Source: Streptomyces sp. NBC_01224
Lineage (GTDB): Bacteria > Actinomycetota > Actinomycetes > Streptomycetales > Streptomycetaceae
DNA: 64,000 nt
Assembly: GCF_036002945.1 (NCBI RefSeq)
Contig: NZ_CP108529.1
Coordinates: 2,170,001-2,234,000 of the forward strand
Direction of reading: 5' to 3'
Position 1 is the stretch's first letter. The number at the start of each line of letters is the position of its first letter. A model generated the notes under the pieces. The model did no database searches, was not told the DNA's origin, and saw nothing but the letters and a program-made list of their open reading frames with translations. Made by a program: the position numbers and the translations under genes. This document shows, one piece after another, positions 26,454 to 34,341 of the stretch.

Positions 26454-26599
26454 ACGGCCCCGGGGGGCGTTCCGCGCCCGCCCCGGTCGGGCGTCCGGGG
26501 CCTGGGCGATGCGTCACGGGCAAAGGGCACTAAATACAGATATATCCCCGACCGTGCTTCACCCGTACGGCGCGCCGCGCCCCGCTCGGCGCGGTGGGT
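26454..26599 (-). promoter_or_regulatory. upstream region of the mnh operon
   Basis: An AT-rich island (aaatacagatatatccccg, 26531-26549) stands out in GC-rich sequence and could supply a -10 element for mnhA on the minus strand. Immediately upstream on that strand is a hairpin (cgcgccg / cggcgcg around 26567-26592) likely ending the CDGSH-like gene. No specific sigma-factor consensus can be assigned. Confidence 0.3.
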
Positions 26600-26692
26600 T
26601 CACTTGTGCTCGCCGCAGACCCCGCCGTGGTCGCAGTACGGCGCGTTCCCGGTGCGTCCGCAACCGCACAGCATCATCCGGGTCTCCTGGAG
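26600..26692 (-). pseudogene. CDGSH-like iron-sulfur motif fragment
   Basis: The minus-strand frame ends RMMLCGCGRTGNAPYCDHGG, a CDGSH-type cluster motif (C-x-C-x-R-x-G-x3-P-x-C-D-H-G) in which the usual C-D-G-[ST]-H is changed to C-D-H-G-G. The frame extends upstream without a sensible start and overlaps the next gene's coding strand. It is either a very small protein from ATG 26677/26680 or a truncated gene. The canonical His ligand appears one position early, so cluster binding is uncertain. Confidence 0.45.
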
Positions 26693-26876
26693 CGACGCCT
26701 GTGCGACATCCCGCAGGTTCCTCCGAGCTCCGCCGCGGCGCGATGGCCGGTGGGACCAGCAGCCGTCGGCCTCGTCCGGGAAACAGCCGCTGATCGCCGC
26801 ACAGGGGTGGCTGGTCTTGTACTCGGCGACACCGGGCCCGCGCAGATGAACGTAGTTTCTGCCGTTTCTGGGGAAG

Positions 26877-27563
26877 CTATTTGATCTTCGCGGCGATGGT
26901 CTGGACGAACTCAGGGAGCACATCGTCCCGCCAGACGAAAGGTGCTGGGGCCGGCATGCCCTTGAAAGTCACGGTGGTCTGCCCGCCTACGGTGAACAGC
27001 AGCGGGCCTTTGCGGCAGTTCCAACTGCCCTCGTGGTTCCCGGTGATGACACAGTGATCCGCACCCCTCGCACCCTGGTTGGTATTGGTTCCCAGCGCGG
27101 CACGATCGACGTAGCTGGCAATCAACTTGGGGTCGGCCACGGCCTCGATCCGGAACCAGAACTGGGTAGCGCTGTAGGTCTCGCCCGGAAGGCGCATGCT
27201 GTAGAGGCACTGGCCGGACTCGGACCTGTCACTCTCTTTCCACGAAGAGTCCGCAGCAAATTCCTTGATGGACAAGGCATTGATCGGGCGGCTCTCCTGT
27301 TCGATGTTCTTGACGCCAGGGAAGATCGCCTTGATCTCCTCCTGGTCCACGAACGAGCACGCGTCCGGCCACTGATTCGCGGGCAGGATTGCCCCACCCT
27401 TGAGCACAGGAAGGTTGACAGGCGCACCTCGGGGGGCGGCCTTGCCTATCGCAACATCACCCTCGGACAACATGTTCGTACTGACCAGGATCGTCAGCAG
27501 GACGACATTTGAGATCAGGAGGATGCCCGCCAGGATCAGTATCGTGGCTCTGTTCTTCCGCAT
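26877..27563 (-). CDS. membrane-anchored protein, unknown function
   Basis: 228 aa. A single N-terminal membrane anchor (ATILILAGILLISNVVLLTIL) is followed by an extracytoplasmic domain with Cys in DACSFVDQEEIKAIFPG, GQCLYSMRLPG, DHCVITG and WNCRKGP: four cysteines, perhaps two disulfides. The layout (ACSFVD/L-x-E-I at the domain start, then a Cys-bounded sheet) recalls DUF3558-like lipoproteins, but the anchor here is a membrane helix. Codon use is slightly AT-richer than neighbours. No partner gene adjoins. Confidence 0.7.
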   Translation of the reverse strand: MRKNRATILILAGILLISNVVLLTILVSTNMLSEGDVAIGKAAPRGAPVNLPVLKGGAILPANQWPDACSFVDQEEIKAIFPGVKNIEQESRPINALSIKEFAADSSWKESDRSESGQCLYSMRLPGETYSATQFWFRIEAVADPKLIASYVDRAALGTNTNQGARGADHCVITGNHEGSWNCRKGPLLFTVGGQTTVTFKGMPAPAPFVWRDDVLPEFVQTIAAKIK

Positions 27564-27681
27564 GGCGGCCGATTCTCCCTGCGGAGCGAGCTGATTGTCG
27601 ACCGCATTCGCTACACCGAGGCATCCCGCCCGGGAGATTGACGGGCCGCCTCCGCGCGGGTCCCGGCGTCGACCCGGTCGG

Positions 27682-27962
27682 TCAGGGCTTGTTCAGGTAG
27701 GTGAGGACCGCGAGGACGCGACGGTGTTGTCGCCACTGGTGATGCCGAGTTTGCCGAACAGGAAGGTGGTGTACTTGCTGATGGCGCTTTCACTGAGGAA
27801 GAGCTGCCGGCCGATGGCCTGATCGGACAATCCTTCGGCCATGAGGCCGAGCACGGAGTGCTCGCGTTCGGTGAGCCGTCCGAGTCGTCGGTTCGAGGAC
27901 CCGCTGGACAGCAGCTTGGCGATGACGGCCGGGTCCATGGCGGCCCCGCCATCGGCGACGCG
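27682..27962 (-). pseudogene. LuxR/NarL response-regulator C-terminal relic with frameshift
   Basis: The minus strand reads RRRVADGGAAMDPAVIAKLL, then the complete LuxR helix-turn-helix (LTEREHSVLGLMAEGLSDQA, SAISKYTTFLFGKLGI). Just before the normal end a one-base lesion near 27730 changes the frame: the expected RRVLAVLTYLNKP ending is intact in the next frame, with a stop at 27682. The receiver domain is absent upstream, so this is a truncated, frameshifted remnant. Confidence 0.8.
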
Positions 27963-28364
27963 TCTCCTGCCGGCAGATGCTCGTGACAGTACGTCACATC
28001 AGCGGCCCACTCGGCCTCATCCCGGCCCGGCGTGAAGAACAGATGCACCTCGTGCGCGGTGATCAACCGCTTGAACCACGGAGCGTCCCTCGCGATCACC
28101 CGACCCGCTACTCGGACCGGTCCGGACCGGGCGGCACCTCCGGGTCTCGATGGCGGAGATGTGCGTGATCAGTGATGCACTGGTGAGCCCACTTTCTTTT
28201 CATTTTTGCAGTGTGACTAATATCGATGCGTCGAAGTTCTCAACGGATTTGACCAGTCGTGAGGCTGGCATCATCGTCAAGGAGCACGCCCTGCGCACGC
28301 GCGCCTCACGGCGGACCGAATCGACCACCATGTCGCTGCGGACGGCCCTGCTCGTACTGGCCGT

Positions 28365-28577
28365 CGCTTCTTCGAGAGCCGGGACATCCCGTTCGCGGTC
28401 TCGATCAACCGCTTCCACGGCCACAACACCCGTACGCCGGACGAGATCAGGGCCACTCTCGACCTCGATCCGCATGTTCCGCTGCTGATCGGCGACGTCC
28501 GTGAGCGGCCGTTCGGCCGGGACGTGCTGCTGGCCCTGGTGGACCACCTGATGAGCCTGCCCGTCGCGGCCGGCTGA
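28365..28577 (+). pseudogene. cvnD-type GTPase C-terminal relic
   Basis: The frame reading RFFESRDIPFAVSINRFHGH, then TPDEIRATLDLDPHVPLL and GDVRERPFGRDVLLALVDHL, is the last third of a conservon Ras-like GTPase. It contains the NRF segment corresponding to the NKxD guanine-specificity motif. The P-loop half is missing upstream. It ends 43 bp before the FAD monooxygenase gene. This is a vestige of a second conservon, separate from the intact one at 51.6-55.6 kb. Confidence 0.75.
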
Positions 28578-28620
28578 CCGTTCGTTCCCCCTTACTTTTC
28601 TCGCTCTGGAGAGATCTGAG

Positions 28621-29754
28621 ATGGCATCACCCCTGCACGTCCTGATTCACGGCGGCGGCATCGGCGGGCTCACCCTCGCCACCGCGCTGGCCCGGCGCGG
28701 CCACACCGTCGAGGTCGCCGAGCTCCGCGACGAGCTGGACGCACTCGGCGTCGGCATCATCCAGCCGTCCAACGCCCTCCATGTGATGCGGGAGATCGGG
28801 GTTCTCGACGACTGCCTCAAGGCGGGCTTCGAGTGGGAGATCCTGACCATCGCCGACCCGGCGGGCAACACGCTCGCCGAGATACCGCAGCCGCGGATGG
28901 GCGACGCGCCCTCCAACAACGGCATCCCGCGCCCCGCCCTGGCCCAGGTGCTCAGCGCCGCCGCCGTCGCCGCCGGGGCCACGATCCGCTTCGGAACCAC
29001 CATCACCGAGCTGACCGACGACGGCTCCGGCGTGGACGTCGCCCTCTCCGACGGCTCCACCGGCCGCTGGGACCTGGTGGCCGGCTTCGACGGCATCGGT
29101 TCGCCGCTGCGCACCCGGCTGTACGGGGACCGTTACGCCCCCGAGTACACCGGCTTCGCCAACTGGCGTGTAACAGTGCCCCGGCAGCCCCAGGTGCGGG
29201 GTGTGGTGATGGGCACCGCGGGCAAGGAGGCCAAGGCGTTGCTCACCCCGATCACCGATGAACTGATGTACCTGGGTGCGGTGTTCGCGGAGTCCGAGGA
29301 ATTCCGGCCGGACCCGGAGCGGGCCCATGAGCAGCTCACGCAGCGGCTGGCGATGTTCTCCGGACCGGTCGCCGAGGCGCTCGCCGCCGTCACCGAACCG
29401 GCCGCGGTGGTGTACTCACGGATCTCCCAGGTGACGGTCGAGGAGCCGTGGCACGTCGGCCGGGTGGTGCTGGCCGGTGACGCCGCGCACGCCTCCACCC
29501 CGCACATCGCGCAGGGTGCGGCGATGGCCGTCGAGGACGCGCTGGTGCTCGCCGAGTCGCTGGACGCCGAGGCCGGTGTGGCCGCGGCCCTCGAAGCGTG
29601 GGAGGCGCGCCGTCGTCCGCGCGCCATGTGGGTGCAGGCCATGTCGCGTGCGGTGCTCAAGCAGGAGACGGGCACCGGGACCACGCCCGAGGAGGACGAA
29701 CTGCTGAAGGTCGGCATTCCGGGCGCGGCGCATGTGCTGGTGAAGCCCTACTGA
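28621..29754 (+). CDS. FAD-dependent aromatic-ring monooxygenase
   Basis: 377 aa group A flavoprotein monooxygenase (UbiH/PHBH type). The N-terminal dinucleotide fold is IHGGGIGGLTLATALARRGH (GxGxxG), the FAD/NADPH DG motif lies in DLVAGFDGIGSPLRTRLYGD, and the second FAD GD motif is VVLAGDAAHASTPHIAQGAA. It hydroxylates an aromatic acid or phenol with NAD(P)H and O2. It lies next to the CoA-thioester aromatic cluster and points towards it, so a funnelling or ring-modifying role is plausible. Preceded by a GAGAG ribosome site. Confidence 0.85.
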   Translation: MASPLHVLIHGGGIGGLTLATALARRGHTVEVAELRDELDALGVGIIQPSNALHVMREIGVLDDCLKAGFEWEILTIADPAGNTLAEIPQPRMGDAPSNNGIPRPALAQVLSAAAVAAGATIRFGTTITELTDDGSGVDVALSDGSTGRWDLVAGFDGIGSPLRTRLYGDRYAPEYTGFANWRVTVPRQPQVRGVVMGTAGKEAKALLTPITDELMYLGAVFAESEEFRPDPERAHEQLTQRLAMFSGPVAEALAAVTEPAAVVYSRISQVTVEEPWHVGRVVLAGDAAHASTPHIAQGAAMAVEDALVLAESLDAEAGVAAALEAWEARRRPRAMWVQAMSRAVLKQETGTGTTPEEDELLKVGIPGAAHVLVKPY

Positions 29755-29774
29755 TCCGCGCGGATCCGCGCATT

Positions 29775-29808
29775 GCCGGACGGGCTCGGCATGGCCGGCC
29801 CGTCCGGC
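29775..29808. terminator. bidirectional hairpin between convergent FAD monooxygenase and ridA-type genes
   Basis: gccggacgggc (29775-29785) pairs perfectly with gcccgtccggc (29798-29808) around a 12-nt loop, exactly in the 58-bp gap between the two convergent stops. Confidence 0.75.
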
Positions 29809-29812
29809 GCGT

Positions 29813-30214
29813 TCACGGCAGCACCGCCACCCCGTCGATCTCGACGAGCGCCTGCTCGTCCCAGAGTCTCGCCACTCCGATGACCGCCATCGCCGGATAG
29901 TCGCGGCCCGCCAACTGACGCCAGATGCGGCCCAGTTCCCCGGCATGGGTCCGGTAGTCGGCCACATCGGTGGCGTACACGGTGACCCGGGCCAGGTCCG
30001 CCGGGGCGCCGCCCGCCGCGCGCAGGGCGGTCAGCAGATTGGTGAGCGCCGTCGCGAACTGCTCGGGCAGGGCGGCGCCGATGACCTTGCCGTCCTGGTC
30101 GAGGGAGGTCTGCCCGGCCAGGAAGACCAGTTGGCCGCCGGTGGCCGTGACGGCGTGCGAGAAGCCCGCGGGCGGCGAGAGTTCGGCGGGGTTGATCCGG
30201 TGGACCGGACTCAT
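29813..30214 (-). CDS. RidA-family enamine/imine deaminase
   Basis: 133 aa from ATG 30214, overlapping the dehydrogenase stop by 4 bp. RidA/YjgF features are LVFLAGQTSLDQDGKVIGA, the LARVTVYATD strand, and the C-terminal RLWDEQALVEIDGVAVLP with the Glu that positions water; the substrate-binding Arg is not in its usual place. The family hydrolyses reactive enamines or imines to ketones plus ammonia. In a 2-aminobenzoyl-CoA route the reduced ring carries exactly such an enamine, so the placement is meaningful. Confidence 0.85.
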   Translation of the reverse strand: MSPVHRINPAELSPPAGFSHAVTATGGQLVFLAGQTSLDQDGKVIGAALPEQFATALTNLLTALRAAGGAPADLARVTVYATDVADYRTHAGELGRIWRQLAGRDYPAMAVIGVARLWDEQALVEIDGVAVLP

Positions 30215-31338
30215 GCGGACGCCTCCCGGTTCGCGTACAGCTCCTTGGCGATGATCGTGCGCTGGACCTCGCTGGCGCCCTCGTAGATCCGTGGGGCGCG
30301 GACCTCCCGGTAGAGGTGTTCGAGGAGGTGACCGCGGCGCAGGGCGCGGGCGCCGTGCAGTTGGACGGCGGTGTCGACGACGTACTGCGCGGTCTCGGTG
30401 GCGTACAGCTTCGCCATGGCCGCGCGGCGCGGTACTCCGGCCTCCCCCGCGTCGTATGCGGCGGCGGCCGCGTACACCAGGAGCCGGGCGGCCTCGGTAC
30501 GGGTGGCCATCTCGGCGACCTGGTGGGAGACGGCCTGAAGGTCCTTCAGCGGACCGCCGAACGCGGTGCGTTCGGCGGTGTACGCGATCGTGGCATCGAG
30601 GGCGGCGCGGGCCATGCCGACGGCGAAGGCGCCGACGCTGGGACGGAACAGGTTGAGGGTGTTCATGGCGACCCGGAAGCCGCGGTCCGGTTCGCCGAGC
30701 ACATCGTCGGGGGTGACCGGGACGCCGTCGAAGACCAGGCCCCCGATGGGGTGCGGCGAGAGCATGTCGAGTGCGGTGCCGGTCAGTCCGGGTCGGTCGG
30801 CGGGGACCAGGAACGCGGTGACGCCACGTGATCCGGCGCCCTGGGTCGTACGGGCGAAAACGGTGTAGAAGTCGGCCTCGGGTGCGTTGGAGATCCAGCA
30901 CTTCTCGCCGGTCAGCCGCCAGCCGTCGGGGGCGTGTTCGGCGTTCAGGGCCAGGGCGGCCGCGTCGGAGCCCGCGCCCGGTTCGCTGAGCGCGAAGGCG
31001 GCGACAGCGCGGCCGGCGCGCACCTCGGGGAGCCAGCGTTCGCGGTGGGCCGGGGTGCCTGCCTGGACCACGGGGTGGGTGCCGAGGCCCTGGAGGGCCA
31101 GTGCGGTTTCGGCCTCCGTACAACCGCGGGCCAGGGACTCGCGGAGCAGGCAGAGGTCGAGGGCGCCGGAGTTCAGCAGTCGGTCGAGGAGGCCGGACTC
31201 ACCGAGTGCGGCGATCAGGGGGCGGTTGACGTGGCCCGGGTCGCCTTTTTCGGCGAGGGGGCGCAGTTGCTGCTCGGCAAGGGCTCTTAGCTCTTCACAC
31301 CAGGCGATTTGTGCCGGATCGAGCGAGAATGCCGTCAT
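30211..31338 (-). CDS. acyl-CoA dehydrogenase
   Basis: 375 aa, normal length. The family signatures are present: FALSEPGAGSDAAAL and EKCWISNAPEADFYTVFART around the FAD site, QVAEMATRTEAARLLVYAAA in the C-terminal helices, and YEGASEVQRTIIAKEL with the ending typical of the family. The usual catalytic Glu position near the end reads IYEGASEVQ. It catalyses alpha,beta-dehydrogenation of an acyl-CoA. Divergent from the CoA ligase gene and upstream of the ridA-type gene, with coupled starts. Confidence 0.9.
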   Translation of the reverse strand: MTAFSLDPAQIAWCEELRALAEQQLRPLAEKGDPGHVNRPLIAALGESGLLDRLLNSGALDLCLLRESLARGCTEAETALALQGLGTHPVVQAGTPAHRERWLPEVRAGRAVAAFALSEPGAGSDAAALALNAEHAPDGWRLTGEKCWISNAPEADFYTVFARTTQGAGSRGVTAFLVPADRPGLTGTALDMLSPHPIGGLVFDGVPVTPDDVLGEPDRGFRVAMNTLNLFRPSVGAFAVGMARAALDATIAYTAERTAFGGPLKDLQAVSHQVAEMATRTEAARLLVYAAAAAYDAGEAGVPRRAAMAKLYATETAQYVVDTAVQLHGARALRRGHLLEHLYREVRAPRIYEGASEVQRTIIAKELYANREASA

Positions 31339-31442
31339 ACCGGCGCCTCTCTTGTCGCGTCTCGTCTTCTCTTCTTATCGCGGACCGTTGACTACCGTCA
31401 CCCAAACGATACGCTCCAGAGGCGACAAGGGGGCGATCCGTC
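31339..31442. promoter_or_regulatory. divergent promoter region with inverted operator-like repeat
   Basis: cttgtcgc (31351-31358) and gcgacaag (31422-31429) are perfect inverted repeats. The similarity extends outward (cgcctctcttgtcgc against gcgacaagggggcg), and one arm lies close to each start codon. A single repressor binding both arms could control the dehydrogenase/ridA operon and the ligase together; no regulator gene is in the cluster. Confidence 0.45.
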
Positions 31443-33044
31443 ATGGACCCGAAGACCTCAGCGCACCTCGACACCTTCGCCAGGGAGCACCTGCCACCCT
31501 CGGACCAGTGGCCGGAACTGCTCTTCGACCTTCCCGAACTGCAGTATCCGGCCCGCCTCAACTGCGCGGCCGAACTGCTGGACCGTACGGTCGACCGCTT
31601 CGGCCCCGGGCGCACCGCCTTCCGTACGCCCGACGGCGGAGTCTGGAGCTATGGGGAGCTGCGGGACCGGGTGGACCGGATCGCCCATGTCCTCACCTCC
31701 GATCTGGGGGTCGTACCCGGCAACCGTGTCCTGCTGCGCGGCCCCACCACACCCCGTCTGGCCGCCTGCTGGCTCGCGGTGCTGAAGGCGGGCGCGATCG
31801 CCGTCACAGTGCTGGCCCAGCAGCGGTCCGCCGAGCTCGCCACCATCTGCTCGATCGCCCGGGTGAGCCACGCACTGTGCGACATCCGGGCGGTCGACGA
31901 CCTGGTGAAGGCTCAGGTGCCGGGGCTGCGGATCACGGCGTACGGAGGTGACGCCCCGGACGATCTGCTGCACCTGGCCGAGGCCAGGACGGGGCCGTAC
32001 CGTCCGGTGGACACGGCGGCGGACGATGTCGCACTGATCGCGTTCACCTCGGGCACCACTGGGCGCCCCAAGGGCTGTATGCACTTCCACCGGGATGTGC
32101 TGGCCATCGCCGACACGTTCTCGCGCCATGTCCTGCGCCCCACGTCCGACGATGTGTTCGCGGGCAGTCCGCCGCTCGGCTTCACCTTCGGGCTCGGCGG
32201 TCTGGTGGTCTTCCCGCTGCGGGCCGGTGCCAGTGCCCTGCTGCTCGAACAGGCCGGCCCGACGCAGCTGCTGCCCGCGCTCGCCGCCCACCGTGTCTCG
32301 GTGCTGTTCACCGCACCGACCGCCTACCGCGTGATGCTCGACCACATCGACGAGCACGACCTGAGCGCGCTGCGGCGCTGTGTCTCGGCCGGCGAGAACC
32401 TTCCGGTCGCCACCTGGCGGTCCTGGTACGAGCGGACGGGTCTGCGCATCATCAACGGCATCGGCGCCACCGAACTGCTGCACATCTTCATCTCCGCCGC
32501 CGACGACGCGGTCCGCCCCGGCACCACCGGAGTTCCCGTGCCCGGCTGGCAGGCCCGGGTGCTGGACCGCGAGGGCAGGCAGGTGCCGGACGGGGAGCCC
32601 GGACTCCTCGCCGTCCGCGGTCCGGTCGGCTGCCGCTATCTCGCCGACGAGCGCCAGCGGGACTACGTGGCGCACGGCTGGAATCTCACCGGCGACACCT
32701 ATGTGCGCGAGCCGGACGGCTACTTCCGTTACGTCGCCCGCGCCGACGACATGATCATTTCCTCCGGCTACAACATCGCGGGCCCCGAGGTCGAGGACGC
32801 CCTGCTGCACCACCCCGCGGTGGCCGAGGCCGCGGTGGTGGGCCGGGCGGACGAGCTGCGCGGCCAGATCGTGGTGGCGTACGTGGTGCTGCGAGAGGGC
32901 GCGGAACTGGACGCCGACGAGCTGCGCACGTACATGAAGAGCGAACTGGCCCCGCACAAGTGCCCGCGCGTCATCGAGTTCCTGCCCGCCCTCCCCCGCA
33001 CCGCCACCGGGAAGCTGCAGCGCTTCCGGCTGCGGGACGACTGA
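31443..33044 (+). CDS. benzoate/2-aminobenzoate-CoA ligase-like AMP-forming synthetase
   Basis: 533 aa, the size of benzoate- and 2-aminobenzoate-CoA ligases. ANL-superfamily motifs: P-loop FTSGTTGRPKG (about 200-210), A5-type NGIGATELLHIFIS, A7 GDTYVREPDGYFRYVARADDMI, A8 SSGYNIAGPEVEDAL, and A10 lysine K524 in TATGKLQRF. The N-terminal PARLNCAAELLD and the SGYNI...EVEDALL block resemble the aryl-CoA ligases more than fatty-acyl ligases. Converts an aromatic acid, ATP and CoA to the aryl-CoA; the neighbouring fused monooxygenase suggests anthranilate (or salicylate) as substrate. Confidence 0.85.
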   Translation: MDPKTSAHLDTFAREHLPPSDQWPELLFDLPELQYPARLNCAAELLDRTVDRFGPGRTAFRTPDGGVWSYGELRDRVDRIAHVLTSDLGVVPGNRVLLRGPTTPRLAACWLAVLKAGAIAVTVLAQQRSAELATICSIARVSHALCDIRAVDDLVKAQVPGLRITAYGGDAPDDLLHLAEARTGPYRPVDTAADDVALIAFTSGTTGRPKGCMHFHRDVLAIADTFSRHVLRPTSDDVFAGSPPLGFTFGLGGLVVFPLRAGASALLLEQAGPTQLLPALAAHRVSVLFTAPTAYRVMLDHIDEHDLSALRRCVSAGENLPVATWRSWYERTGLRIINGIGATELLHIFISAADDAVRPGTTGVPVPGWQARVLDREGRQVPDGEPGLLAVRGPVGCRYLADERQRDYVAHGWNLTGDTYVREPDGYFRYVARADDMIISSGYNIAGPEVEDALLHHPAVAEAAVVGRADELRGQIVVAYVVLREGAELDADELRTYMKSELAPHKCPRVIEFLPALPRTATGKLQRFRLRDD

Positions 33045-33092
33045 CCCGGAAATGCGGGTGTCTCGCTCCACGCACACCCGGCAGGATGAGGC

Positions 33093-33914
33093 ATGACCTG
33101 GACCTTCACCGATGACGTCAACGCCTTTCTCGACGCGGCCGGCGCCTCGCTGGTCGCCCGGCCCGCCGAGAACACCCTTGTTCTGACCGTGACCGCGACC
33201 CTGCGCCGCAGCGGCCCGCACGCCTACGGTGACGCCGACCCGCTGCTGGGCTGGTGGCGCGGGGCGGACGGCGAGGTCGCGGGGACGCTCGTGCAGACAC
33301 CGCCGCATCCGCCGGTACTGACAGCCATCGCCCCGGAGGCGGTCGCTCCGCTGGCCGCCTCGCTCTCTTTGACCGAGGTCAACGCGGACCGGGCCGTCGC
33401 CGAGGCGCTGGCCGCCAACTGGCCCGGCCACCGGGTCGTCCAGGAGCAGCGGCTCTACCGGCTGGGGACACTGATCCCGCCCTCCCCCGCCCCCTCGGGC
33501 CGGCCCAGAACCGCCACCGCCGCCGACCGGGAACTGCTGGTGCGCTGGTTCCTCGCGTTCGCCGACGAGGTCGGCCGGCCCGCCACCCATGCCGAACGGC
33601 AGGTGGACGAACGGACGGCGTCCGGCAGGCTGACCCTCTGGGAGGTCGACGGCGTCCCGGTGTCGATGGCGGGCGTCTCCCCGCGGATCGCGGGCACGGT
33701 GCGGATCGCGCCGGTCTACACGCCTGCCGAGCACCGCGGCCGGGGCTACGCGGCCGCGGTGACGGCGGAGGTCAGCCGGGCGGCACGGGAGGACGGCGCG
33801 CAGGAGGTGCTGCTCTTCACCGACCTCGCGAACCCGACCAGCAACGGCGTGTATCAGCGCATCGGTTACCGGGCGGTCTCGGACCGGTTGCTGATCAGCG
33901 CGGCAGAGCGATGA
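33093..33914 (+). CDS. GNAT-family N-acetyltransferase
   Basis: 273 aa. The N-terminal ~130 residues form a degenerate GNAT-like half. The C-terminal half has the acetyl-CoA pyrophosphate loop motif A (VYTPAEHRGRGYAAAVTAEVSR, R/Q-x-x-G-x-G/A) and the motif B end (NPTSNGVYQRIGYRAV). Substrate unknown. ATGA overlap with the frameshifted gene at 33911. Confidence 0.85.
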   Translation: MTWTFTDDVNAFLDAAGASLVARPAENTLVLTVTATLRRSGPHAYGDADPLLGWWRGADGEVAGTLVQTPPHPPVLTAIAPEAVAPLAASLSLTEVNADRAVAEALAANWPGHRVVQEQRLYRLGTLIPPSPAPSGRPRTATAADRELLVRWFLAFADEVGRPATHAERQVDERTASGRLTLWEVDGVPVSMAGVSPRIAGTVRIAPVYTPAEHRGRGYAAAVTAEVSRAAREDGAQEVLLFTDLANPTSNGVYQRIGYRAVSDRLLISAAER

Positions 33915-34341
33915 GCCGACCGCCGGAACCTGCGTGGCTGGTCGCGGCGAATGTGGTGCGGTGGCGGCGGTACGGGGACCTCGGGCAGGAGCTCCGTCCC
34001 GGCACGAAGGCGTACCGGGACGGGCGAAGGTGTATGTCATCGACACCTGTCCCGGGATGGGCCACCAGCAGCTGACCACGATGGGACATGCGCGGCACAC
34101 CGGCCGCTGGATCACCGTCGCCACGGGGACCCGCCATCTGCACGCCTGCCGGGCGCAGCTGGTGTACATCCCGGCCGTGCTGCAGCGGCGTGCCGGTCCG
34201 GGCGCTGCCACGAGACAGGAGGCCGACGAGCCGGCCGCCCTGCTGGAGCGGGTCGCCGGGGAGGAACGGCATGCCCGTCACGGGGCTCCGCACCCCGATG
34301 CCTGTCTCTGCCACGCGTGCCTGCCTGTCATCCCAGAGTGA
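33911..34341 (+). pseudogene. frameshifted hypothetical gene
   Basis: From ATG 33911 the frame reads SRPPEPAWLVAANVVRWRRY and TKAYRDG, then leaves frame. One base further on, AKVYVIDTCPGMGHQQLTTM, HTGRWITVATGTRHL and HACRAQLVYIPAVLQRR continue to the stop at 34341. Adding a single G in the GGG near 34022-34024 restores one continuous ~143-aa protein, of a kind often seen in Streptomyces (WLVAANVVRW start). Either a recent lesion or a base-call error. The 3' end overlaps the convergent monooxygenase gene by 14 bp. Confidence 0.7.

Noticed and set aside
28200-28547. 115-aa minus-strand frame
   Set aside because: It is the antisense of the cvnD relic; no signature of its own.
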